A stretch of 64,000 nucleotides of DNA from Hydractinia symbiolongicarpus (lineage: Eukaryota; Cnidaria; Hydrozoa; Anthoathecata; Hydractiniidae): NCBI RefSeq assembly GCF_029227915.1, contig NC_079877.1, positions 17,406,851 to 17,470,850 on the forward strand, given 5' to 3'. Below, one piece after another: positions 1 to 11,329 of this stretch. The notes beneath the pieces were generated by a model, which searched no databases, was not told where the DNA came from, and was given only the letters and a program-made list of their open reading frames with translations. A program made the position numbers and the translations under genes. Numbering within the stretch: position 1 is the first letter of the stretch; each line of letters opens with the position of its first letter.

Positions 1-3000
1 GTAATATATCTTTTCGTTGAGCGGTGTTTGATACAGTGGCCTAAAAAAAGTGGTAAATGCTTTTAAATTTAAAAAAACATTAAACAATAATATTTGACAT
101 TTTATTATAATCTTTTCATTTTCGTAGTAGGTATCCAGACCCTTCCCCTGTGTTTAAAAATGTGAACAATGTAAAAAACAATTATGGTCCATTTTCTAAT
201 ATCAAGACCATCCGAGTAAATGATTATTTCATTATCAAAACCTAACTTGTGTGTTCTCGCAAAAAAAAATACGGTTTAAAGAACTTACTGCATCTTCTAA
301 CATACCCGCTTCTTCAAACGCTATATATATATAAAAAAAAGAATTATCATGTGTTAACATATCATGATATTAAAAAAATTAATAAAACTAATTGTAGTTT
401 GCTTTTACTATCAAACAAATCACTGTGAACAAACAAATGAAAAAATGAACAGTATGTACAGGTAATGAAAACGTGCACACTTTAACTAACAAACGTAATT
501 TTTTTGTAAAAAATTTATTAAAATTTTGGTGGTTTATAATTTCGTGGAAACGCACACAGCAACTGGGTGTTGATACTTTACTTCTAATTTTATTATGGAC
601 GAAATCAAATGTAACTATCTCATCAAGGAACAAAAACTTGTGGTGAAGCAGAACTGTAACCAGTTTTTACTCCTCATTATTATACTTAACTATTTTTTAA
701 TTCATTGCTACAATGCATACCGTGAAATAAAAGAAAATGGATAATATTTTTGACAATTTACTTAGATTAATTTTTAAAATCCATTTCACATATACAACAT
801 TTGTCTAATCATCCTCTTGAAATTGTTTTGTTTCGTTGAAAGCAGTGTCTGCTAAATTCTAGAAATTGGTTAACATTAATACATAAAAAATTTTAGGTTA
901 AGATTTAAGAAATACAAAACACCAGTACAATGTCACATTATAAAGTTTTAGAGCATTCTTCTCGCACTGCCATTTTCGTTCTCCATTGTGTAAATACAAA
1001 TGCACATAAAAAAGGCTTGTCTAATTATCCTTTAAGGTATACTCAACATTAAAACTGAGCTAGCACATGCTTGCAGTAACAACTTGGCAACTACCGCTCA
1101 CCTTCCATGTCCATTGCCTCATCGTCATCATCGTCATCGTCGTCATCATCGTTATTCGCCACCTCTGTTGCAGGAGTCTGAGGAAAACAAACAATTCGTT
1201 TGAAAAAAGAGGTCTCTATTAATGAAACATTTAATAAAAGACAAGATTCTTATTTTTTTTTAAATTACTTTTGAAATAACCAGCTATAGGCATTGTTTGG
1301 AAAGAGATTTGTATATAAAACATGTCACCTTAATATCTTGGTCATCTTTACTTTCACTAACAATTTCAACATTATGATGAGTATCTACCCAGCCACCATC
1401 ATCATCACCTTCTTCAATGATGGCTTCATTTCCAGTATCGTACTCCATTTGACTGCATCGTTTGTAGCAAGGTACTATACACGAAAACAAATCTCAATAA
1501 AATTTCAAGTTGTCATTCTTGCAGTAAATTTAAAGTAAATTACCATTTTTGGTAGTGAGGTATTGTTTATCTGCAGGAAGATAACTTTTTTTCTTCGATT
1601 CTTCCCCTGTCGACCTGCAAAAACAAAAATGGCGAAGTTATACTATTCAGATCTAATAAGAATTTTTCTGGTCCAAAACACAAGAACAGGTGGTAAGGAA
1701 AAATATCAAACAAATAATTTTTTTCTTTAAATATCTTCACCAACTGTCCCGAAGTCTATTTTAACTTTTTTATGTGTTTATTAGGTAATTTTACACATGT
1801 TAATCATTTGCAATCGTTTTTCGCCAGGTTCGGAAATGGACTGAATGATGCTATTCTATTTTTTTTATCCCAATTGTTCTCCAATGGGCTAACAAACATT
1901 TATCCTACGTTTTGCGGCTTCTTTTGACTATTTCCCAAAATCAACAAACAACACCACTTGATCATTACTGCATTACACTGTGAAGTCCAACAAATATTGC
2001 GACTTTGTTACTGGAAGTAATACTAATTTTGAAATTTTATCCAAATTTGAATTTTTTTAGCTTACTTCATGTCTTATAAAGCATAAGAGGCCTTTACATG
2101 AGACAAAGAGGCCTTTACATGAGATAAATAGGCATTTACATGAGATAAAGAGGCCTGCACATGTTTACATATAATTCCGCCATTTCAAAAAATGACACCC
2201 AACTTACCAATGCCAAGTTGGACAATGATGTACTAGATAGTCTCCCGCTGCTACGAACTATAAAAATTATAACATTAAAATGTATTGCTTATTAAATCAT
2301 TATAACCAGACTACAGGTTTGATTAGTACAATAACATCGGTAAGCATACAGAAAATTAAATAAGAAAGTTATGGACAAACCTCCTCAGGTGTTATGACTC
2401 CAGTATCTCTGAATTTTGATTCCTGTTAGAAAAACAAAAAATAGTTGTGACATACAGAAACAGTTGTGGAAGAAAAAATTACTTACTTTTTTTGTCTTTT
2501 TTGGTGTAAGCTTTTACATGCTTTTAGGATATTTGTCCTAAAAGCACATTAACTTTCAAAATTGCACATGAAAAATCTGTACATCTATATAATAATACGC
2601 TGAGTGTGTCTGTCTGTGACAGGCAAAGTTGGTGTGTTCATTTTCCTTTGATATCGCCGAAAAACTGATGTCCAATATGTTAAATTTTCTGACGTAACGG
2701 CGCGACGTCAATAATGCTACTTTAACGTCAATATCTATATAATAATACGGAGACTGTGTGTGTCTGAACTTCGCTGGAGCAAGCAGGCTCCCTTTTTTCA
2801 GCAAAAGCCACCCGCCCAAAAGCCTCAAATTCTTGAAGTAGCCATATTTGTTGACGTTTTGTTGCATAATTAATGTGTGCCCTGGCGCGTAACTAATGTA
2901 TTTGTCCTAAAATTTAAAATGCTACATAAAGCTGTTAGCTGACTAACAGACGGGAAACTTTGGTTTGTTGAACTCCCTGTAATGTTATTATTTTTACTTT

Positions 3001-5941
3001 ACTATTGTTTCTCTTTATATGTGTTTTACTAAGCATAAATAGCTAGCTTTAGTTTTAGCTAAATGTTCTCAGTTTAAGTATATTTAACTGGGGGTGTCTT
3101 AGCTACTGTTAGCTACCTAATGTTAGCCTCCAGATCCTACTCTTCCCATCCCCCATGGCTATCTCTAACCTATAATGACTTATGTTGTTATTCCTCTTTT
3201 TTAATTATCTATAGGTAGCTTAGTTTCCAAACTTTTCTTCTTTTATGAGCACGAATTATGATGTAATAAGTTAGCTAGCTACCTACAAAATCTTTCAAAG
3301 ACTTGAACTTTTGCAGGATAGTAAAGTAGGATGTATTTTTTTAAGAGTATAATTATTTTCACATTTCCTGTAAGGGGACCCAACTAATATGACAAGTGGA
3401 ATAATTTTTTTCAGAATTTTAAGCGTGTGTGTTAAGTTATTTTTTATTGTTTTTTTTCTGACGTATCATGTTAAACTTTTGTCAGCCTACATGTAAAATG
3501 CCAGGTTATTTTTACAGGGGGTTGTAGACATTATTGGCAACTTAAGTGGGTTTATGACTTTATTTTAATTTATGAGAGGATGGTATGGTTGTTCGTGTTT
3601 TTGTTTATGTTGCAAACTGCTGTTTTTTAAAATTTTGTGTAAACTTTTGTGGGAAAAAGACCATATGCAATATACATACTGAAAGAACAAATTCACGTTT
3701 TTGTTAAAAATTTTAAAATTGTAGTAATAACTGAAAAAATTACTAATTGTTCTGACTAAAACTTTTTTGTTTTTATATCGTATGATGAAATGCCTGGTTT
3801 TCTATAATTTGATGTGTTTCATAACCTTAATGTGGAAGATTTATGGGCAACGGCAATATAGGACATGCTAAATGAACTGATTTTCGTTGATTTGGATATG
3901 CTTCTCAAAAACCAATCTGTTTTACATTTTGTGTAAACTTTTGTGAGGATGGACCGTATAAATTCCAAAAATAATATCTTTGTTCATTCAAAATTTACTT
4001 CTTATTCTTTTTTGACATTTACGTTTAAAATGGTTGGAAAAGGTCACTACGGATCATCATACTAAGAAAAAATTTTGTGTTCTTAACCGGTTATATAATT
4101 TTTACATTTGTGTACATTTTTGGGGAACAGGATAGTATGTAACCGAATAAATGATTTTCCAGATGTAAATTTGATGTTTTTGACACTTTTGATTAAAATA
4201 TTAAAGGGTTTTAACGTAATCACTATATAAGATGTAAATATTTGAGATGTGTAATTTCTGACTTTATTATTATTGTTGGTGTTGTACGTGATTCTATACA
4301 TTATTTTGATCAGCACATTGGAAGCAACGTGTAAACAAATTTCAGAAAAGAAATATTGTGTATTGACGGGTCCTGGCAGACGTCATCAAAATACAAGTTA
4401 CGATTCTCTTTTCCAATGTACTCCTGCCTCAGTGGATTTTGTGCAAATTTCTAAAGAAATTTTTTATTTGTGCTTTAGAGGAGTTTACTGACATCAGCAA
4501 AATTTTAAAATTTTAAAACACTTATATATTTCTCTTTATTCGTTGCGAACACTTATTTTTATCAGCGTTTCAATCTGCACGCATTACAGGCAACAGATAA
4601 ACTACATTTCACCAATTTTTTTTGTATGCACTGCTGACGTTAGCAAAATCTACAAAACAACCTAATCTTCTGCCTGAGTGGATTCTTCCACGGGCCTTAT
4701 CGACTAGTCCTATATATTAAATTAATGAAGCCATTACAGTGCACCTAAAACTTTGAGGCCAAATAACTTGGAAAACGAAGTGGTGACGTCAATGATTTTT
4801 CACCGCGTGGGTAACTAGGGACCATCTAGGACCAATTTGGGCAAGTTTCCCAAACCTGGGTACCCAAATCCGTCTGCAACCGTTTGCCAAAAGTACATAA
4901 TTCTATACATTTTCTTGAACAACGTTTCAAGATCTATACGATGAAGAAAAATTTTTAGATTTTGACGGGCCATTGCTGACGTCAGTAAAATTTTTAAACC
5001 ATTATATCTCATTAACTGGTCATCAAAACCGCATGATCATATACATTTTCTTGATCAGCAGTTTTAGAGGCAACGAATAAACTAAATTTCGCCAAAAAAT
5101 TTTTTAATTGCACTGCTGACGTCAGCAAAAAATCTAAAGCAACCCATTTTCCTATCGTCCTTCTGCTTAAGTGGATTTCTCCACAAGCCTTATCGACTAG
5201 TTAATCTATAAAAAAAAGACTAAGGGAAATTTCCATTACATTCATACAAATATAGCATATATCATGAAAGTAGTTCATTCAGACTTTAGTATTAACAAAA
5301 CCTCTCACAGAGATAATAGGAGCTAAATGCAAATACCTAAAAATATGCATGCTTAAGAAAATATGCACAGCATGTTTTTTGTTGTACTGGTATGCTTATT
5401 TGATGTATCACACCATATATACATTAACAATCCTGCTAACACATCTTTATTTTCTGTTTTTTAAGAACTTGTTATTGTTGAGAAACTACTTGAATTGACC
5501 TGAATCAGTCTTGTGAATGAAGAAAGGGCTGGGTATGCAGCAAACCGCACACCCCAAATTATTTTTACAATGTATAAATGTAAGATTAGTTTGTCTACAG
5601 AAAATAAACTTTAGTCCATATGATACTGGTTGTATATGTTTAAAAGCTGAAAGTAGAACATCCTATTCTGTTTCAAGTGTTTTCGATTGTATAAACTAGA
5701 ATGACAAGGCAGTTGCATAACTTTTCTGTGTATAAAAAAGTTTATCCACTCAATGTATGAACATGACCATAACATTGAACGTCTTATTATAAGGGCTTGT
5801 AAGATACCAATTTGGATAAATTACCCTATGTTTATTTTTAAATCCAATCACAATCATACATACCTTCAAAACAGGTGTCATATATTCGGCAACACCCAAT
5901 GCTTTGCTCTTCACTGCATTAAAAGCATTTTGCAGAGCCAT
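1..5941 (-). CDS. ATG3: ATG3, autophagy E2-like conjugating enzyme, N-terminal part (8 exons, cut by window edge)
   Basis: ATG3 is the E2-like enzyme that passes LC3/Atg8-family proteins from ATG7 to phosphatidylethanolamine on the growing autophagosome. Exons read on the minus strand, with GT/AG borders and matching phases: 5864-5941, 2381-2422, 2208-2257, 1544-1614, 1329-1474, 1102-1177, 289-320 and 1-40 (truncated), about 178 codons. Diagnostic blocks appear in the order known for animal ATG3 (human about 314 aa): [20 protein letters not shown] (membrane-sensing amphipathic helix), [28 protein letters not shown] and GGWVDTHHN. The flexible acidic region follows, with ten consecutive Asp codons (GAT/GAC) in exon 1102-1177. 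The catalytic Cys and C-terminal half lie left of position 1. The start is the first ATG and gives the conserved N-terminus. No frame break was seen. The last two exons (10 and 13 codons) rest on weaker similarity than the first six. Confidence 0.93.
4555..4707 (+). repeat. Helitron-like 3' end repeat, copy 1
   Basis: Imperfect direct repeat of 5046-5200. Shared features are TATCAGC/GATCAGC near the start, a block like GGCAACRRATAAACTA, CACTGCTGACGTYAGCAAA, the GTGGA..TCCAC hairpin and the terminal CCTTATCGACTAG. A more eroded relative is visible around 4290-4500. Confidence 0.65.
5046..5200 (+). repeat. Helitron-like 3' end repeat, copy 2
   Basis: Second copy of the 4555-4707 repeat. It carries the perfect palindrome TGCTGACGTCAGCA, which contains the CRE-type core TGACGTCA, about 60 nt before the terminal hairpin. 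It ends CTAG, then T. Confidence 0.65.
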
Positions 5942-8260
5942 TTTCTATCTATTAAACACTAAAGAGAGTAATCTAATAAATAAATAAACCAGTACCTTTT
6001 TTTTATAATTTCTAAAGAAAGTTTTAATGTTATATTTTAATAAACTCTGTACTCTAATAAAAGCAAATTAAGCACAAAGCCAGTCTACAACTATCAACTA
6101 GACTTTAGAATAACTCTTTTACCTTTCTATTAAAGAAAACAGCTGCATTAAAATTATCCATTTAGTTAAGAAATGAAATAAAATGATAACAACAGTTTTA
6201 AAATATATATATTAAGCAAAAGCTTTTCAGTAAAAACCATCATCAGTGGAGTTACAATAAAATCAGGAATCAGATATGCTACATATTGCAAGTTAAAAAC
6301 ATATGTATACACAGAGGTGATAACAGAAAAATTAAAAATAAGAAAAGGTAATTTTCTATGGTAGGACGGTAACTATCTTTTCTTATGATATCTATGTTAC
6401 ACCATTTCTAGAGAGGCAGAGTCGCTGTGAGTCTAATTAGTCGTTAAAGGTAGGTCTCTTGAGGGCGATTACAGACGCTTCAATGTTCTTTTCCAGTAAC
6501 CAACCAACCAGATCGTCTATTTAATATTATTAAGTTATTTGGTATTTTACTACAAACCGTTGGATGTTTTGGATACAATTACTTGAAAAAATGAGGACTT
6601 TTATGGAGCAGACCATTTTAGCCCATCTGGTCTTTAAAATTAACTCTTGCATTATGAACTTTTAGTCAGTGATTGTGACACACCTGCATAGCTGGAATTT
6701 CTTTTCCACAAAAAAATCACGCTGCATCTCCTAGCTAAGAATTCTTTTCAAACAAAAGCGAAATTTTAAAGTTTCGTGTTGAACTTGCGCTACAAAACTT
6801 ATTATAGCAAACAGGAATTGAGACGAATTAAGAAAATTCATAGACGAAATGAGACGATTTGGAGACAAATTTATTTTCAAAATGATATTTTCGGATAAGT
6901 TGTTGACTACAAGAAGACGATTTGAGACAGATTAAGATGTTTAAGACACTACAATTCTATTACAAAAAATCGTCTCATATAAAAGAGTCAAGACGAATAA
7001 AAGCTCTCCCTCAAAAAATAGAGGAAAAGAAAGCCACAGATGCCGCATCGTCATCATTACCACACAGTATCACTGTAGAAAATGACATTGCATCTGACGC
7101 TGTTTATCTGTCAGCAAACAGTGGATCAATAACTTTTAACATCAGATAAAAACTTGCTTGGAAGGCTATTTAATTGTATTAAATCAACTGTACGCCGACA
7201 GTGGAGAGGTCCTTCTGTGAAGACAGCTATTGCTAGGAAAAAATAATGATTATTACAGATCGCCTGTAATAACTTTATATCCATTTTCATCTTTGCAATC
7301 TTATTGTGTATAATAAAAGAAGTGGCAGTAATGGGGAGGACAAAGTTTTATGTGAATTGTTAATGTATTTTTTTAATTTTTTATTATGTTTTTAGGTGGC
7401 CACCTATTGTTTAAAAGTAGTGAAGATAAAAAAAAAAGAGGAACACCGTTCATTTATTCATTCCTTTAAAGTGAAACTTTTAAATTTACATATTTATATA
7501 GCTAGTTTAAATGAATAAACTAATATAATTTGACTATTTATCATGTCAAAAAACCAAAACCTTGGATGTACAAAGCCTGCATGTGCAAAACGTTATTTGA
7601 ATGGACTTTAGGGCAAGACAATAACTCTCGACAGTATTGGCTGCTTTGACTTTAGCTGACAAAGAGCTCCACAACATTTATTTATAATGAATATTTTAAA
7701 TAAATGTTGTGGAACTCGTTGCCAAAGGTGCTCTGTATTTTATATTTAACTGTTTTATATCTAACAGTCTCATTTTAAATAAATTAAAGTTATATTTTAA
7801 ATATTTCACTCATAAAACTTGGTGATAAATTATGCAAATATTTGAAAGACTTGTTTCAATAAATTACAAATATTACGGTAGTTAATGCATATTGTTTCAG
7901 TTAAGGATAATAAAGTATTAAAATCTTTATCATAATGGCCACACACAATTTTCAGTGATCTTAAGTAAACTCTATTAATTAGTGAATTCTCTGAGCGGTA
8001 AGAGGATTGCAAAAAAGTTTATTACAAAGAACAAAAGAGTTTATTATTACCCTATGCTCCCTGTCTAACTAAGTAGTAAGGTGGGAGAGGACATTAAGCT
8101 TTTTTTCATACAGTGACATTTACCTGTATTTAAACACATTTAAATACCATTTTGATAAAATTTGAAAGTCACTGTAAACTTTGATTTTGATATCCTCGAG
8201 TGAGATACCACAACAATGAACAATATATCATGTTGTCATCAGCAAAGTTGCTGCATCTGT
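5942..8260. other. Intergenic, no gene recognised
   Basis: AT-rich sequence upstream of ATG3. Open frames here are short and look like chance. Apart from the small inverted repeat at 7657-7724 nothing could be identified. ATG3 promoter sequence should lie in the first few hundred bases, but no convincing element was picked out. Confidence 0.5.
7657..7724. repeat. Short inverted repeat
   Basis: Arms 7657-7683 and 7698-7724 are near-complementary around AACATTTATTTA / TAAATAAATGTT, separated by an AT-rich spacer. It may be a small inverted duplication or a decayed MITE core. Confidence 0.6.
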
Positions 8261-8263
8261 GTT

Positions 8264-9480
8264 TTCGTAAATCCTCTAATAAACGCTCAGGACGTTTATT
8301 AACTTTTCGCTTTTAAGAAAAATGGCGTTATTTGGAAAAAGCGTTTTAAAAAATTTAATTTAGTGTTTCTTTTTTAAAACCACAACTTTACAAAACATCA
8401 ACAACATCGTCCTCATCTGAGTCTTCGTCAAGGAGATTAAAAGAGATGTTTGCCTCTTCGATGTCAGATTCTGTTTAGTCAATAAATGGGTTGACTTTCA
8501 TCTCATTATCCAGATCATTGATCAAGTTTGTTTGATCTTTTAAAAGATCTTTACTTGCTGCCCAGGGAATAATTTTGTTTGAAACAGTAAATTGTCCCAT
8601 CTTCACTTCCTTCCGGCTTGATGTTTAACGCAGCCTTTGGAAGAATCAACAACAAGATCCTTGGATATCTTTTTCCATGCACTCACGATCCATTCAACAA
8701 CTATGCCCCTGAGGGTTGGCTTCATGTTTCCTGCCTTCGTATAATGGTGAATGCCATTAGCGAGCCATTCGTCATATATTTCAGAGATGTAACCTTTGAA
8801 GGATTTACTCCAGTAAACCTTAACATTTGTACCATCTGCTTTGGCAATAAGGCACACACTGACTCGAACTTTTTTGTGGCCAATTGATTTTAGTATAACA
8901 ACTTTCTGACCAGTTTTATTAACTGTGGTACTGCTCATCATATCAGCCCAAACAGATGTTTCATCCATTGCGATGATATCAGAAGAGTTGAAATCAGTTT
9001 TTAGTAGCCAATCTGCAAAGATCGATAACGAAAGGCACTAATCTGTTAATTAGCTTGGATGGGTCCTTTTCAGATGTTGTTGTTCATCATCTAAAAAACA
9101 TTCTTTGTAACATATTGTAATGTTTATCACCTTTAGAATTATAGAATTTATTAGCATGACGGTCTAACTACAACAAAGATCTTCCTAAATTTTGGCAATT
9201 GTGCTTACCTGTACGAGAGAGAACTTCTTTTCACCACACATCTAATCAAGACTTGGCTTTGAACATGATGAGCTTCAGAGAAACACAAAGCATTTTGCCA
9301 CGTCTGTCTAAAATTCTTTTTAGCAGCCCTTCTTCTAAATGTCTATCAGTTAATTTTCTGCCTGCCCCATCAAGTCGTTGAGGTTTAGCTTTCATTGTTA
9401 AAATCTGGTCTCTGCTCTGATGCTATTTTCAAACGCTTTTTACATTAATGCTGAATTTTATTGCTGCGTTCCTGTTCAAA
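8264..9480 (-). pseudogene. pogo/Tigger-like (Tc1/mariner superfamily) transposase remnant
   Basis: The longest intact piece is 8603-8968, 121 codons starting MDETSVWADMMSSTTVNKTG. This is the first catalytic-Asp block of DDE_1 transposases, where MDET precedes the strand carrying the first acidic residue. Further conserved text is KKVRVSVCLIAKADG. Upstream coding on the minus strand (about 8990-9480) gives Tc5/CENP-B-like helix-turn-helix text such as RLDGAGRKLTDRHLEEGLLK, but with stops and frame changes. Sequence at 8264-8301 resembles the terminal repeat of Tigger-type elements and probably marks the 3' end. The opposite end was not identified. The gene is dead. The same family seems present at 20050-20930 on the other strand. 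Confidence 0.8.
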
Positions 9481-9589
9481 TTTGGATTGAGAATTGGCCA
9501 TATTGTTTTGGTTCAACAGGGAGAATGAAATGTTATTCTGCTTTGCTTAGCTTGTTCGAATTCGAATATTCGTTAGATTTAAATATTTG

Positions 9590-11280
9590 TTAGATTAAAC
9601 AAGGAATAGGAGAGGCCCAAGCACACTCTCTTGTGGGACACCAAATTTAATTAATGTTGAGTCTGAGAGAAATGACTTTTTGAGTTCTATTAGTAAAGAA
9701 AGATTTAATGAACTTTATTACTTTGCCAGTAAGACCAATCTTTTTTCAGTTTGGTTAGAAAGATGCTAAAGTCTACGTTGTCAAAGGCCTTGGTAAAGTC
9801 TAGATAGACAGTATCAACAGTGAACCCATCAGATAGTAGGTTTAGTATGGTGTTATGGTGAGCCAAAATTGATTTAGGCAACCACTCCGGAAGCCATGTT
9901 GTGAGTTGTTAAACAAGTTGTTGATGTCCATGAAATCTATTATCTTGTTTCGGACTACCTTCCCAAACACTTTGATTATATGTGATGTGAGGGCAATGGG
10001 GTGATAGTCGGATGCAGATGCATGGCTACTTCCTTTGTGATGTGGGCTGATGATAGCAGTCTTAAGAATGGGTGGAATTTTGCTTGTCTTAAGGCACTTT
10101 TTCCAGAATGTTGCGAGTGGAGCTGTATTTGACGACTTGCATTTTAGCTGGATAGATGGGAAGTCCTCTGAACCTGATGCTGATGTCATTGAAAGCTTGC
10201 TGATAGCTTTGTCTAAATCATTCTTATTGGAGATGTTGTTTAGGGTGGGCATTCAGCATCCTCACAAAAGCCAGACATATATTGCCCTGGCAGTATATTT
10301 GCCATCTGTTCTGGATCATCAGTGAGGAGTTGGTTTTGCGGATTATTTAATGGTCCAATGTTACACTTTATTTTTGAGAATTTCTTCGCATGCATGAAGA
10401 AATATTAGAGTTTTTTTTACTACTATACTTTTTACTACTATAGCTTTGTTTTCTTGTACTCTTTTCGACATTTTGTAAGAAATATGAAGTGTTTTCTCCA
10501 TCTTTACTAGTTCTTGAGTTAGTTTCTGTTCTCGGCTAAGTGAGCTGACTATGATAAGAGAGAATGTTGACGCGCATTAGAATGGCTTGTTCGCGTGGAA
10601 TTGTAGAACATTTTGATTTTGATGGTTCAGTTCTTTCAGGGATGTGGGAAATACATAAATCAATGCATCTTTTGTAGAACAGTTCAAGCATTTCAGTTGT
10701 GGAAGCTGAAGCAGTGAATTCATCTTTCATGTTGATGTTGTGTAATGCTGGTTTGACATTGTCCCAATTTACGTTGTCATGGAAGAAATTAAACTTGTTG
10801 AACCTGCTTCGTTTAGGTTGTTGTTGTTGTTTGTGAGCTGTTGAGGTTGATTTGTATGTTGTAAAAAGTTCAATTATAAAATGAGCAGATGTCGATTTGA
10901 GGGTCAGAAAAGTGGCTAGGTCATGTATTAGATTTTTGTTATTGGTGAAAACCAGATCTGAAATATTCCCATCTTCGTAAGCAGAGCATAGGCAAGCTGT
11001 ATGAGGTTGAGGTCTGATTGAAAGGAAAGAGTCAAGTTTAACATCTTTTTATCTTCACCTAAGTGCTTGTTGTTACACATTAGGGGAGAGTTTTCAAGCA
11101 TTGGCCAGTGGATGTTTGGAAGATTGAAATCTCCTTCAATGAAGATATCTAGCCTTTGAATGTTGAAATATGTGAAATAGTTGATCTGGCTTTTTGTTAG
11201 TATCTCATCTGTGGGTTTTAAACCACTGTTGAGCAAAGTGGGGGTTGGAAGTGATAAAATCTACCAATTTTAAAGTCTGA
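9590..11280 (-). pseudogene. Non-LTR retrotransposon (LINE) fragment: endonuclease and reverse transcriptase remnants
   Basis: Broken pieces of one LINE open frame on the minus strand. At 10928-11236 lies the apurinic-type endonuclease text FIEGDFNLPNIHWP. At 9842-10252 lies the N-terminal reverse transcriptase region with GSEDFPSIQLK, ILKTAIISPHHKG, ALTSHIIKVFGKVVRNKIID and QHGFRSG. At about 9700-9840 the catalytic-Asp block YLDFTKAFDNVD follows, and near 9600-9650 GVPQESVLG appears. The YADD block and C-terminus are missing. Its higher-coordinate end abuts the truncated Ty1/copia element near 11290, so the two are probably juxtaposed by insertion or deletion. Confidence 0.82.
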
Positions 11281-11329
11281 TGCAATGGCAATATCACATT
11301 GTTTAAAAAACGTTTGGTACCACCCCAAC

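Larger units (their letters stand above)
2584..5200 (+). mobile_element. Helitron-like non-autonomous repeats, two 5' and two 3' termini
   Basis: This lies wholly inside ATG3 intron 1. Two 5'-type ends, TCTATATAATAATACG, each preceded by A, sit at 2584 and 2734. Two 3'-type ends sit at 4707 and 5200. Each 3' end has a short hairpin (GTGGA-loop-TCCAC at 4678-4691 and 5171-5184), then 12 nt, then CTAG followed by T. A 5' TC after A, a 3' hairpin and terminal CTRR before T is the known Helitron end structure. No Rep/helicase coding is visible, so this is a non-autonomous family. Which 5' end belongs with which 3' end cannot be decided: 2584/5200 with 2734/4707 nested is one option, tandem decay products another. 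Confidence 0.6.

Noticed and set aside
1293-1538. 81-codon plus-strand frame
   Set aside because: It lies opposite an ATG3 exon and is a shadow of it.
6922-7149. 75-codon plus-strand frame with a Lys-rich start
   Set aside because: No family signature, no splice or promoter context; consistent with chance in AT-rich DNA.
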